A stretch of 64,000 nucleotides of DNA from BCD1 sp942492125 (GTDB lineage: Bacteria; Bacteroidota; Bacteroidia; Chitinophagales; Saprospiraceae): contig CALODM010000017.1 in the NCBI GenBank assembly GCA_942492125.1, positions 62,001 through 126,000 of the forward strand, given 5' to 3'. Numbering within the stretch: position 1 is the stretch's first letter; each line of letters starts with the position of its first letter. This document shows, in pieces, positions 36,474 to 45,375 of this stretch. Position numbers and translations under genes: made by a program. Under the pieces are notes generated by a model that ran no database searches, was not told the DNA's origin, and was given only the letters and a program-made list of their open reading frames with translations.

Positions 36474-37117
36474 TCTGTTTATTTTGTTGCTAGTTGCCGG
36501 TTCCCGGCTGTTTCTGTATGAACTTTAGGTCTGCTTTGGTTCGAGTCCAACCTTGAGTCCCACCTGTGGAATGTAGAATATCCAACCGCAGAATATTTAA
36601 TTTCGAAGTGTTTGTGTGTGTTTTTTTAATTTCACGCTCAAACCCCAACGCTCAAACTCACTTCTGCATTCAATATTGAAAATTTGTTATTCATTATTCA
36701 AGGCCGTGAGGCCGCTCTTTTACGGCGGAGGTAGCGGACCTGGCTAACTGGCCAGGAAAGTTCGAGACCCGTCGGGATTACAATTTTAAGGGAACAAGAG
36801 AACACCGGAACAGGTAACATTTGGGAGATGCAATGATCAAAATTTACAATTATTCCATTATGGCTTGTCAGTGATGTGGTGGCGTGGTGACGCAGCTTTC
36901 TGCCATGGATAATTTCCATTTTTCTTGTCCCGGATTCACCCGTTTGGAAAAAAGTACGGCCGAAACCCTGCAAAAATTAATCTCCATTTTTATTAAAAGA
37001 TCGAATTGTCGTTTCCCATCATCAATTTAGGGTAATTCCCCTCTTTTTTACCTGAAAAAAAGCGATTTTTACATGTTCCCAAAACTACCAGTTCTAAACA
37101 GGTAAAAAAAAAACGAT
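36474..37117. other. Intergenic region with a palindromic block
   Basis: About 640 bp with no gene. A stretch around 36701-36765 contains adjacent short palindromes (AAGGCCGTGAGGCCG and CCTGGCTAACTGGCCAGG) and is the most GC-rich part; it could be an RNA structure or remnant of a small repeat element. A GTTCGAGAC string at 36759 is reminiscent of a tRNA T-loop, but no cloverleaf can be drawn. The rest is AT-rich without evident promoter boxes. Confidence 0.4.
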
Positions 37118-40100
37118 ATGAGGTTTTGCACCTACCGGGTATTTTTCGGGATTTTCTTTTTCGTTTTGTCGACTTCCAGCCAGGCACAGGACATCCGCCT
37201 CAATGAATTGATGGCATCCAATACAGGACTCGTTTACGATGAAGACGGCGATACCCCGGATTGGATCGAATTGAATAATTTTGGCGAAAGCCCGGTTGAC
37301 CTTTCCGGGTACTTTCTGAGTGATGATCCGGATAATCTTTTCAAATGGGCTATTCCCGGTATCCTGCTGGCTCCCAATGATCCCCTGCTGATTTTTGCCT
37401 CCGGGAAAGACCGCCCGCAATTGCCATTAGACTGGTATTCAGTGGTGGACAGAGGTGATGAATGGAAATTCATCATTCCCGATGGCACTGAACCTGCAGA
37501 TTGGCGAAATACCGGCTTTGATGATTCCTCCTGGAGCTCCGGCGCAACCAGTATAGGGTACGCCGATGGGGATGATGCCACTTATGTACCCACCGGAACC
37601 ATTTCGGTCTTCATGCGGAAAACATTTACCCTGGAGACGTTGGAAGGACTCGAATCCCTTTGGTTACATATGGATTATGACGATGCTTTTGTAGCTTACC
37701 TGAATGGACTTGAAATTGCCCGGGCCAATATTGGTACTCCCGGTCTGGAAGTGGCCCACAACCAGACCTCCTACACCGACCATGAAGCAGCTATTTTTAT
37801 GGGTGGAGCACCTGATGCTTTCAACCTTTCGAATCTGACAGACCTGCTCGTGGAAGGTGAAAATGTACTGGCTGTGCAAATTCATAATGTAGGGCCATTC
37901 TCCTCCGATATGACAGGTATTCCCTTCCTTACTTTGGGGTATTCCCAGCCTGTTTCACTCAATGCGCCCTTGTCTTCGGATATCGACCTGGGAAGTTTCC
38001 AACCCCACGCCAATTTCAAGTTGTCCTCAGCAGGGGAGACGGTTTACCTGACCCGGGAATCAACGGGCATAGTGGATTCCATTACTTTTACGACCATTTC
38101 TGCTAATTACTCCTTTGGCAGACCAGTTGCCAATCCGGATGAATTGGTCATTTTTGTTTTACCAACCCCCGGAAACCCCAATTCAGGTCCCTTTTTTCAG
38201 GGTGTGGTGGAGCATGAAGTCCAGTTTTCCCTGACCCAGATGTTTTTATCCGGGCCAGAGCAACTCCTGCTTTCCGGCGCCGGGGAAGGGGAAACGATCC
38301 GGTATACGCTTGATGCCACCGAACCTACCTTTAACAGTTTAATTTATGCTCAACCGATCAACATCACCAATAACCGGGTAGTGAGAGCTAGGATTTTTAA
38401 GGATGATCATATCCCCGGTAAAATCGGAACGAGAACCTATCTCTTTGAAAATTCCCATGATTTGCCGGTAGTTTCCGTCACTACAGACCCCGATAATTTA
38501 TGGGATAACGATACAGGTATCTATGTGCTTGGCGACAGTTATGAAAATGCCTTTCCTTTTTTTGGCGCCAATTTCTGGGAAGACTGGGAACGCCCCGCCA
38601 ACATCGAATTGATGGAACCCTGGGGGGAGACGGTTTTTTCAGCCAATTGCGGCATCAAGATCTTTGGTGGCTGGAGCCGTGGCCAGGCACAAAAATCACT
38701 TTCGGTATTTTTTCGGAGCAGTTATGGTGATGCGAAGGTTAACTACCAGATTTTTGAGGAAAAACCTATTGATGAATTTCACTCCCTGGTCTTGCGTAAC
38801 AGCGGCAACGACTGGAATATTTCCATGATGCGCGATGGCATGATGACGGGCCTGGTGAAAAATCTGGATCTCGATATACAGGCATATCGCCCGGCTGTGT
38901 TATACCTCAACGGAGCGTACTGGGGCATTCATAATATCCGGGAAAAGGTTAATGAAGATTTTCTGGCGGCCAACCACGGGGTGTCCGCCGATAGCGTTGA
39001 TATTTTGGAATTGAATGCGTGGGTAGTTGAAGGAGATAATGCTGATTATTTGGATCTGATCAGTTTTTTGGAAAATAACAATATTAGTTCCCCGGCTGTT
39101 TATGATCAAGTCAGTGACCGGATGGACATTTCGAATTTTGTGGACTATACGGTTTCACAAATCTATTTTGACAATACCGACTGGCCAGGCAATAATATCA
39201 AATTCTGGAGACCCCAAATCCCCGGAGGCAAGTGGCGCTGGATTTTGTTTGATACCGATTTTGGCTTTAGCACCTGGGGGGATGCCAATTATTTGAACAA
39301 CACCCTGGCGTTTGCCACCAATCCCAATGGTCCGGGCTGGCCCAATCCGCCATGGTCCACCTATTTGCTGCGGAGGATGTTGGAAAACGAAACGTTTGAA
39401 CATTATTTTATCAACCGTTTTGCAGATTTATTGAATACGACCTTCAAACCACTTAAAGTTAAAAATCATATCGACGATGTCGCCGGGCAGATAGAATCCG
39501 AGATACAAAGTCACTTCAGCCATTGGGGAAGCTCCAATATATGGGCGTGGGATCAAGATAGAAACAAGATGAAAACCTTTGCGGATTCCAGAATATTTTA
39601 CGTTAGAAACCATTTGAGGAGTAAATTTTCCTTGCCCAACCAGTATGCCATTGCGCTCAATAAATTTCCACAACAGGGGGGGAGCATTAAATTGAATACC
39701 CTGACTTTGCACGATACCCCCTGGTCGGGGATTTATTTTCAAAGCGTACCCATAAAACTCACGGCATTACCCCAGCCCGGGTTTGTTTTTGACCGCTGGG
39801 AGGTCAATGGAACCGTGATGACAACCGAAACCATCGAAATTGACATCACCCAGGGCACCAGTATCGATCTCTTTTTTACAGAAGGAAGTGCAGCCACAAA
39901 CGTTGTGATCAATGAGATCAATTACAATTCCCCGGCTAATGCCGATGCCGGTGATTGGGTAGAACTGCTCAACCCGACTGTCAATCCCATTGATCTTTCC
40001 GGCTGGGTGCTCAAAGATGATGATGACGCCCATGAATTTATCATTCCGGAAGGGACAATACTCGAACCTCTGGGTTACCTGGTAGTTTGTAGAAATGAAG

Positions 40101-40660
40101 TTAAGTTCAGCGACGTTCATCCAAATGTATGGCCCTATACCGGTGAATTTGATTTTGGTCTCGGTAGCAATGGGGATGCTGTAAGGCTATACAATGCTTC
40201 AGGGGCTTTGGTGGATTCCGTGGCTTATGGTGTTATCAGTCCCTGGCCTGCTGAGGCCAATGGTACGGGGCCCAGTTTAGAGCTCATTTATTTCAACTAT
40301 GACAATGTTTTACCTGAAAGCTGGCAGCCAAGTTCTGTTGGCAACGGAACTCCCGGTGCACCAAACAGCAGCCTTACTTCAAATGAAAATATCGTCATCG
40401 AAGATGGTCTGGAAATATATCCCAATCCCTTTGAGCAGCACACGATTATTAGTCCAAAGCAGAGGATGACCAGTCCATGGAAGCTTAGTATTTTCGCTCC
40501 CGATGGCAGGCTTTGTTTTGAGGTGGATGTAACCGAAGCTGCTTATCAATGGAATGGTACGGATGGATTGGGCCGTCAATTGCCAGCGGGTGTTTATGGC
40601 GTTCGGGTAACGACTGCCGAAGGTATTGCTTTGGGCAGGGTTGTTGTCTGTAGCCGCTGA
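37118..40660 (+). CDS. Secreted CotH-kinase-like protein with lamin-tail and T9SS sorting domains
   Basis: An 1180-residue secreted protein. Signal peptide to about residue 24. First lamin-tail domain about 25-110 ('IRLNELMASNTGLVYDEDGD'), a jelly-roll-like part, a chitobiase-C-like segment ('RYTLDATEPTFNSLIYAQPI'), then a CotH kinase region about 450-800 with 'GIKIFGGWSRGQAQKSLSVF', 'LRNSGNDWNISMMRDGMM', 'YWGIHNIREKVNEDFLA' and 'WRWILFDTDFGFSTWG'. A second lamin-tail domain follows ('NVVINEINYNSPANADAGDW'), and the C-terminus 'EIYPNPF...LPAGVYGVRV' is a T9SS type A sorting domain. So it is exported by the type IX system to the surface or medium. CotH of Bacillus is an atypical protein kinase; the substrate here is unknown. 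Its stop lies inside a repeat. Confidence 0.9.
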   Translation: MRFCTYRVFFGIFFFVLSTSSQAQDIRLNELMASNTGLVYDEDGDTPDWIELNNFGESPVDLSGYFLSDDPDNLFKWAIPGILLAPNDPLLIFASGKDRPQLPLDWYSVVDRGDEWKFIIPDGTEPADWRNTGFDDSSWSSGATSIGYADGDDATYVPTGTISVFMRKTFTLETLEGLESLWLHMDYDDAFVAYLNGLEIARANIGTPGLEVAHNQTSYTDHEAAIFMGGAPDAFNLSNLTDLLVEGENVLAVQIHNVGPFSSDMTGIPFLTLGYSQPVSLNAPLSSDIDLGSFQPHANFKLSSAGETVYLTRESTGIVDSITFTTISANYSFGRPVANPDELVIFVLPTPGNPNSGPFFQGVVEHEVQFSLTQMFLSGPEQLLLSGAGEGETIRYTLDATEPTFNSLIYAQPINITNNRVVRARIFKDDHIPGKIGTRTYLFENSHDLPVVSVTTDPDNLWDNDTGIYVLGDSYENAFPFFGANFWEDWERPANIELMEPWGETVFSANCGIKIFGGWSRGQAQKSLSVFFRSSYGDAKVNYQIFEEKPIDEFHSLVLRNSGNDWNISMMRDGMMTGLVKNLDLDIQAYRPAVLYLNGAYWGIHNIREKVNEDFLAANHGVSADSVDILELNAWVVEGDNADYLDLISFLENNNISSPAVYDQVSDRMDISNFVDYTVSQIYFDNTDWPGNNIKFWRPQIPGGKWRWILFDTDFGFSTWGDANYLNNTLAFATNPNGPGWPNPPWSTYLLRRMLENETFEHYFINRFADLLNTTFKPLKVKNHIDDVAGQIESEIQSHFSHWGSSNIWAWDQDRNKMKTFADSRIFYVRNHLRSKFSLPNQYAIALNKFPQQGGSIKLNTLTLHDTPWSGIYFQSVPIKLTALPQPGFVFDRWEVNGTVMTTETIEIDITQGTSIDLFFTEGSAATNVVINEINYNSPANADAGDWVELLNPTVNPIDLSGWVLKDDDDAHEFIIPEGTILEPLGYLVVCRNEVKFSDVHPNVWPYTGEFDFGLGSNGDAVRLYNASGALVDSVAYGVISPWPAEANGTGPSLELIYFNYDNVLPESWQPSSVGNGTPGAPNSSLTSNENIVIEDGLEIYPNPFEQHTIISPKQRMTSPWKLSIFAPDGRLCFEVDVTEAAYQWNGTDGLGRQLPAGVYGVRVTTAEGIALGRVVVCSR

Positions 40661-40800
40661 ATTTATTCAGCAGCAAAAAATAGCAGAAAGGTTTAAAAAA
40701 GGCATTAACGACTAAACGTACAAGCTGCCGATAGGAAGTAACTACCTACCCGGCTTGTTATTTTCGCCAATCAACTGTAGCCGCTGAATTTATTCAGCAG
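40649..40800. repeat. Two copies of a 25-bp repeat containing a palindrome
   Basis: TGTAGCCGCTGAATTTATTC followed by AGCAG occurs at 40649-40673 and again, identical, at 40776-40800. The core GCTGAAT-TT-ATTCAGC is an inverted repeat. The first copy overlaps the last codons and stop (TGA) of the CotH gene, so the gene end is shared with the element. Sequence between the copies is AT-rich without a gene. Confidence 0.8.
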
Positions 40801-40888
40801 GAAGGTTGGATAGAAGCCAGGGCTTTTCGAGCCGAACGATTTTTACGGTATCCGGCATACCGGGAATAACCCAAATAATACAGCACAA

Positions 40889-41722
40889 TTGAGAAAAAAG
40901 AACAATTATCATTTTCTGAATGTCACATTTTTCATCCTGGTATCTTTTACCCTTTCCGCTCAATCTGTCTTCTCCCTCGTCTCCTGGAATATCCGCGATT
41001 TCGGTAAAACAAAAGATGCGGAGGAAATCACCACCATCGCCCAGACGATTAGAGCCTACGACATCGTCGCCATCCAGGAAGTTGTGGCCGGTTACGGCGG
41101 TGCCCAGGCAGTGGCACGGCTGGCAGATGAATTGAACCGAATGGGGAGCAAATGGGATTACCGCATCAGTGACCCTACGGCAAGTCCACCTTATAAAACG
41201 GAACGTTATGCTTTTTTGTGGAAAACTTCAAAAGTACAGCTGGTGGGGCGTCCATGGCTGGACAAGGAGAATAAAGACCTGGTTTTCAGGGAACCCTATT
41301 TGGCGAAATTCAAGGTTAAAGGGAAACAATTTATCATTGCCAATTACCATTCGCGCAGGTTTGATGAAAATCCGGAAGAGGAGGTTGTCGCTTTTTATGA
41401 CTATCCGGAAAGATATTCCGGAATTCCTGTGATCATTGCCGGGGATTTTAACATGGCCGCTTCCCAAAAGGCTTTTAAACCACTTTTTGAAAATGGGTTT
41501 TCAGCAAACTTAAATGGAATCAAAACCACGCTCAAAAGAAAATGTACCCCTTCAGGCCAATACCGGAATTATCCCATTGATTTCATATTGTACCAAAATG
41601 AGTATTTTGAAAATATCGCCTCCGGAGCGATAGACTTTGTGGGGGATTGTGATGATCTGGAAAAAGCCCGGAGTATTTCAGACCATTTGCCTGTGTGGGC
41701 CAGGTTGGAGATAGACTTTTAA
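40889..41722 (+). CDS. Secreted endonuclease/exonuclease/phosphatase-family protein
   Basis: A 277-residue protein with a hydrophobic signal-like N-terminus ('NVTFFILVSFTLSAQSVFS'). No ATG is available in the first 85 codons, so a TTG start at 40889 is used. The domain has the DNase I-like motifs 'LVSWNIRDFG' (Asn), 'YDIVAIQEVV' (Glu, metal site), 'NYHSRRFDEN', 'VIIAGDFNMAAS' and C-terminal 'SISDHLPVWARL' (Asp-His). It cuts phosphodiester bonds of nucleic acids or lipids outside the cytoplasm. Similar secreted DNases are common in Bacteroidota. Substrate is not predictable from sequence. Confidence 0.87.
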   Translation: MRKKNNYHFLNVTFFILVSFTLSAQSVFSLVSWNIRDFGKTKDAEEITTIAQTIRAYDIVAIQEVVAGYGGAQAVARLADELNRMGSKWDYRISDPTASPPYKTERYAFLWKTSKVQLVGRPWLDKENKDLVFREPYLAKFKVKGKQFIIANYHSRRFDENPEEEVVAFYDYPERYSGIPVIIAGDFNMAASQKAFKPLFENGFSANLNGIKTTLKRKCTPSGQYRNYPIDFILYQNEYFENIASGAIDFVGDCDDLEKARSISDHLPVWARLEIDF

Positions 41723-41870
41723 AGTTTTTCGAAGATCAGCTTGAAACTATTTTAAAAACGAGTGCAGCGGGCCTGGAACCATTTGAAACATGGCTAGAAG
41801 CGGACGTTGTAATCCCCATCACAAAACCAATCCTTAAAAACGCTCATCTTTACATCCAAAATCGGAAAAA

Positions 41871-42047
41871 ATGATCGCTAAAAGAATAATCGGATTTGCA
41901 CTGCTCGCCGGTATGGGGTATATGGGATATGTTAAACTGGAAGACAGTATTGCCGGCATGGATGCGGATATATCAGTCGTGTTGTTTTTTGGTTTGATAC
42001 TGGCAGTCGTGTTGTTTTTTGCCATCAGGAGAGTGCTTATAAGTTAG
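41871..42047 (+). CDS. Small two-span membrane protein with an internal duplication
   Basis: A 58-codon frame 'MIAKRIIGFALLAGMGYMG' ending 'FFAIRRVLIS'. It has a hydrophobic segment at each end and a short acidic middle. An 18-bp direct repeat (41974-41991 and 42004-42021), 30 bp apart and in frame, duplicates the residues 'VVLFF' in the second segment. It starts with a good ATG after an A-rich stretch (CGGAAAAA). No relative known; coding character is likely but unproven. Confidence 0.45.
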   Translation: MIAKRIIGFALLAGMGYMGYVKLEDSIAGMDADISVVLFFGLILAVVLFFAIRRVLIS

Positions 42048-42152
42048 TAGTATCAGTTGGCTTTAGCAGTCAGCAGAAGTAGTTGACGGTACCAGACCAA
42101 GTGTCAGATTTAGTGAATTGGCTGAAAATTAAAAACTAATTTTTTTATTTTA

Positions 42153-42181
42153 TTGTAAATAAAAACTTTTTGTTATTTTTG
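42153..42181 (+). promoter_or_regulatory. Promoter of the DUF1016 gene (TTG-N18-TATTTTTG)
   Basis: -33 TTG at 42153-42155 and -7 TATTTTTG at 42174-42181 with an 18-bp spacer, 36 bp before the start codon. Full match to the Bacteroidota vegetative promoter. Confidence 0.55.
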
Positions 42182-42217
42182 ATTTGTTGAAGTTTAAAAC
42201 CTCTAAAACAAAATCAA

Positions 42218-42991
42218 ATGAACAAAAAACTGAATGAACAAGAGCAAAGGTTATTTGCTGATGTTAGACAACTGATTGAGGAGGCTCGGAATTCCATAAG
42301 TAAGATCGTTAACACTGGGTTGACTTTGTTGTACTGGAATATTGGAAAGCGGATTAATCACGAAGTTTTACAAAATCAAAGAGCTGAATACGGTAAGTCA
42401 ATTGTCGCGACAGTGTCGCGACAATTGACAGAAGAATACGGAAAGGGATATACTGAAAAGAGTATTCGAAGAATGATGCAGTTTAATCATTGCTTTTCGG
42501 ATGAAAAGGCCGTAGTAAATCTTTCTCAGCACTTAACATGGTCTCATTTCGTTGAAATTATTCCATTAAAAACAAATCTTGAAAGGGACTTTTATTCCGA
42601 ACTCTGTCGTACTGAACGCTGGAGTGTCCGCACCCTAAGGGATAAAATTCGTTCCATGTTGTTTGAACGTACGGCCATTTCACAAAAACCGGAGGAACTA
42701 GCCAGGGCGGAACTTAAAGCATTGCGTGAGGAGGATGAGGTAAGTCCTGATCTTGTGTTTAGAAACCCTTATGTTTTGGATTTCCTTGGTTTGAAAGGTA
42801 GGTTTCAGGAAAAACCCATTGGCATAATTTTATGTGCTGAAGGCAACCATGAACAAATTGAATTATTACAACTGGAAAAGACCAATATCAAGATCGGTCA
42901 ATACATAACAAAATATTTACCTAAAGACCTTTTGAAAGGAAAACTACGGCAGTTCATGAAGTCTTCAAAAAAACAAATTGAAAACCTGTAA
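42218..42991 (+). CDS. DUF1016/YhcG-family protein lacking the PD-(D/E)XK core
   Basis: A 257-residue relative of YhcG. The N-terminal DUF1016 domain is complete: 'LTLLYWNIGKRINHEVLQ', 'YGKSIVATVSRQLTEEYG', 'HLTWSHFVEIIPLK' and 'RDFYSELCRTERWSVRTLRD'. The C-terminal nuclease domain starts normally ('YVLDFLGLKGRFQEK') and then jumps directly to its last quarter ('PIGIILCAEGNHEQIELLQL', 'YLPKDLLKGKLRQFM'). The roughly 85-95 residues that carry the catalytic Asp and D/E-x-K residues in full members (usually about 340 residues) are missing without a frame change. It should therefore be catalytically inactive. Full-length relatives are DNA nucleases found in accessory islands and some defence loci. 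Confidence 0.85.
   Translation: MNKKLNEQEQRLFADVRQLIEEARNSISKIVNTGLTLLYWNIGKRINHEVLQNQRAEYGKSIVATVSRQLTEEYGKGYTEKSIRRMMQFNHCFSDEKAVVNLSQHLTWSHFVEIIPLKTNLERDFYSELCRTERWSVRTLRDKIRSMLFERTAISQKPEELARAELKALREEDEVSPDLVFRNPYVLDFLGLKGRFQEKPIGIILCAEGNHEQIELLQLEKTNIKIGQYITKYLPKDLLKGKLRQFMKSSKKQIENL
42398..42428. repeat. Perfect 31-bp palindrome within the DUF1016 gene
   Basis: Arms of 15 bp (42398-42412 and 42414-42428) around a single central G; each arm contains TGTCGCGACA. It encodes 'SIVATVSRQLT' of the conserved helix, so it lies in a protein-constrained position. Confidence 0.9.
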
Positions 42992-43183
42992 GTTGATGCA
43001 ATCCATTTTGATTTTATTCAAGATTGCCTGCTTGAACCCACCGAACTGGTCAACCATTGGAAACAACGATGAGATCAAACTGAACGAAGTTGAGCATAAG
43101 GAAATCCAGGCATTTTATGCCGCGGACAGGTGCCTGCAGGGGGTAGCACCAATTACCGGGACTACGTTAAACCGGTTCCCGGA

Positions 43184-45249
43184 TCACATATTATAATCTA
43201 TCTTAATGTTCACTACCTGTTCCTTTTGCTCTTCCTTGGGTTTTCCTTCTTCCTCCTGGACCACGCCTCCACGCTCACGGGACGGCAGCGGCTGTACCGG
43301 AGCAAATTCCTCAACTTCTTCGCTTACCACCTTGCCAAATAAGGCATCGGCCTCGTCAAAATGGGCAATGAGTTTGTCTATGGAGACATCTTCCTGTTCT
43401 TCTTTGCTGTCCACATCGTCGAATCCGAGAATATCGGCGCCGATATATTGACCTAATTGGTAATAAGCTTCCCATTGGATCGGATCAAAAAACTGGTCAG
43501 CGGTTGGTTCATGAGGGAATGCCGGGTGGTAAATTTTGTATTTGTAGGTCCCGTATTTGAGATGATCATCAGGAGATAATTCCGGCTTGCCCTGAGGAGC
43601 TGTTACACTCGATTTTACATAAACGAAGGTGCTAATCTTCTTGTTTTTGTAATGCTCCACAACCACCTTCCCTTCTTTCACCACCTTATCCCATAATTGA
43701 TACACGTCCGCAATAGCATAACGCTTGCGGGAGTATCCATGCGATGGATTGGGCCGAATCGTATTTTCAGGAATATGACCTTCCCGGAAGCGAATTTCCA
43801 GTCCCAGCTCATTCCGGGCACGGATGGTCAGGTTTTCCAGGTCCGCGAAGGAAAATTCAGGATCAGCACCGGCATCGATGGCAATGATGAGACGGCATTG
43901 ACGACGCAGCAATTCAAAAACAGCCAGGTTCTCGATATGTCCTCCGTCGGAAATATTCACCATCCGGTTGTCTGTACCGATGAGCGAGAGTAATTCGTAA
44001 AAGAAATACAATGGCCACCAGACGAGCGGAAACCTGGTGTTCAGTTTTAACGGGTTCCAGGTCCAGTATCCCAATCTCAGATTGAGCAGGGTGGTCATGA
44101 TACTCATCATTTTGCTGGAGTAAATACCCATCCCCGGATTGATGGCTGCTGCCGAAATGGTAACCGCAGCCGGTAATGTCATGCTTTTATAACCCGTGGT
44201 TTCTCCGGTTGAGATGTAACCAGTCAGCTTGGCTCCGCAAAACAAAGGCGACAACAAAAAATAATCACTGGCCTTGGTCCCTTTAAAGTTGGGATCATTC
44301 GAAGCCTGCAGGTTTAGACAGGTATTGATAAGCGGATAGGGAGCGGCATAATCTCTTTCGTCTTCAGAGTGGGGGGCAAAGAGATCCTTGATAGGCACAT
44401 TGCGATGTGTGCCGGCAAAATTCAGAAAGGCATCTGACAGTTGCTTGCGATAAAAACGGTGAAAGCTCGTCGCGTTCGGATTGGTAAATAAACCAAGAAT
44501 TCCCAGTAATACTCCAAAACCCAAATAAGGAATGATCGTATTCATTTCCGGGGCTTCCATGCGTTGGATATTCGAAAAATAAAACCAGGCGATGATAACC
44601 AGGACTATACCGATAACTACCGTTTCGGCCTTACTGAACCAGGCCGAAATATCCAGGTCAAAATTCATCAATACATTTAGAAAATAGTGAATGGCCAGAA
44701 TACCCAAAACGGCTAAACCTCCGTACTGAATGAGCCACTGAAGATCCTCGTTCACCCCGGTGGAATTACTGTCGAAGGTCTCATCGATGAACATCCAGAT
44801 GCCCGTCAGGAAAAGGATGATGATCAAAGGACTGACCAGGCTCATTAGTAAACTGGTAATATAGCTGACAATGAGTACAAACTGATTCCACATTTTCCTT
44901 AAACCTGTTCCCGGGAAGAGATATTCCCCGCGGGAACGCATATAGTTGATGTGTTCATCCCGAAACAGGGCATCGTAATTGCCTTCATTTTTTAAGGTTG
45001 CCTGGATATAGGCTCCTGTGTAGCCACCGCCCGAAACCGTTGAGAGGTAGTCACTTTTTTGAGAATGCCAAACCTGTTGAGGGTCTTCAGCAATCCCAGG
45101 TTGATGGTGGCCGATCGGATACCACCGCCGGATAGCGCTATGCCGAACCGGTTTTCTTTTAATTTGTCCGCCTGTTCATCTCCGAACAATTTGCGGCGGC
45201 GTTCCCTCAGTCGGGCATCTTCTTTGGTGATTATTTCGTCGTAACGCAT
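43184..45249 (-). CDS. Membrane-bound patatin-like phospholipase, frame broken
   Basis: One protein of about 688 residues, split by one missing G near 45051-45052 (GTGAC for GTGGAC). Before the break: 'FGIALSGGGIRSATINLGLL' (oxyanion hole). Restored across it: 'VDYLSTVSGGGYTGAY' with the nucleophile Ser. After about residue 125 come roughly four membrane segments (for example 'LIIILFLTGIWMFID', 'GGLAVLGILAIHYFLNVLM'), and the catalytic Asp follows as 'SDGGHIENLAVFEL'. The C-terminus is Glu-rich. The domain order, with transmembrane helices inserted between Ser and Asp of the patatin fold, is uncommon. It would deacylate lipids at the inner membrane; the substrate is unknown. Confidence 0.82.
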
Positions 45250-45330
45250 GGGTTTTGCTTTGAATAATTACGAATTGAAAATTACGAATTAAGAATTTGC
45301 TTTTGGAATTTAGAAGGTATGATAATTCGT

Positions 45331-45360
45331 AACCTGCCTGACGACATCAGGAGGCAGGTT
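45331..45360. repeat. Dispersed palindromic repeat, copy 1
   Basis: AACCTGCC and GGCAGGTT flank an inner CCTGA/TCAGG pair. The 21-bp core at 45337-45357 is repeated with one mismatch at 49720-49740. Both copies are flanked by ATTCCTAATT-type repeats, suggesting an intergenic REP-like family. Confidence 0.7.
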
Positions 45361-45375
45361 CCTAATTCCTAATTC

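Noticed and set aside
36755..36775. tRNA-like T-loop string GTTCGAGAC
   Set aside because: No acceptor, D or anticodon stems can be paired around it.
42978..43196. 72-codon frame after the DUF1016 gene
   Set aside because: It overlaps the DUF1016 stop region, has no domain and no start context; probably chance.
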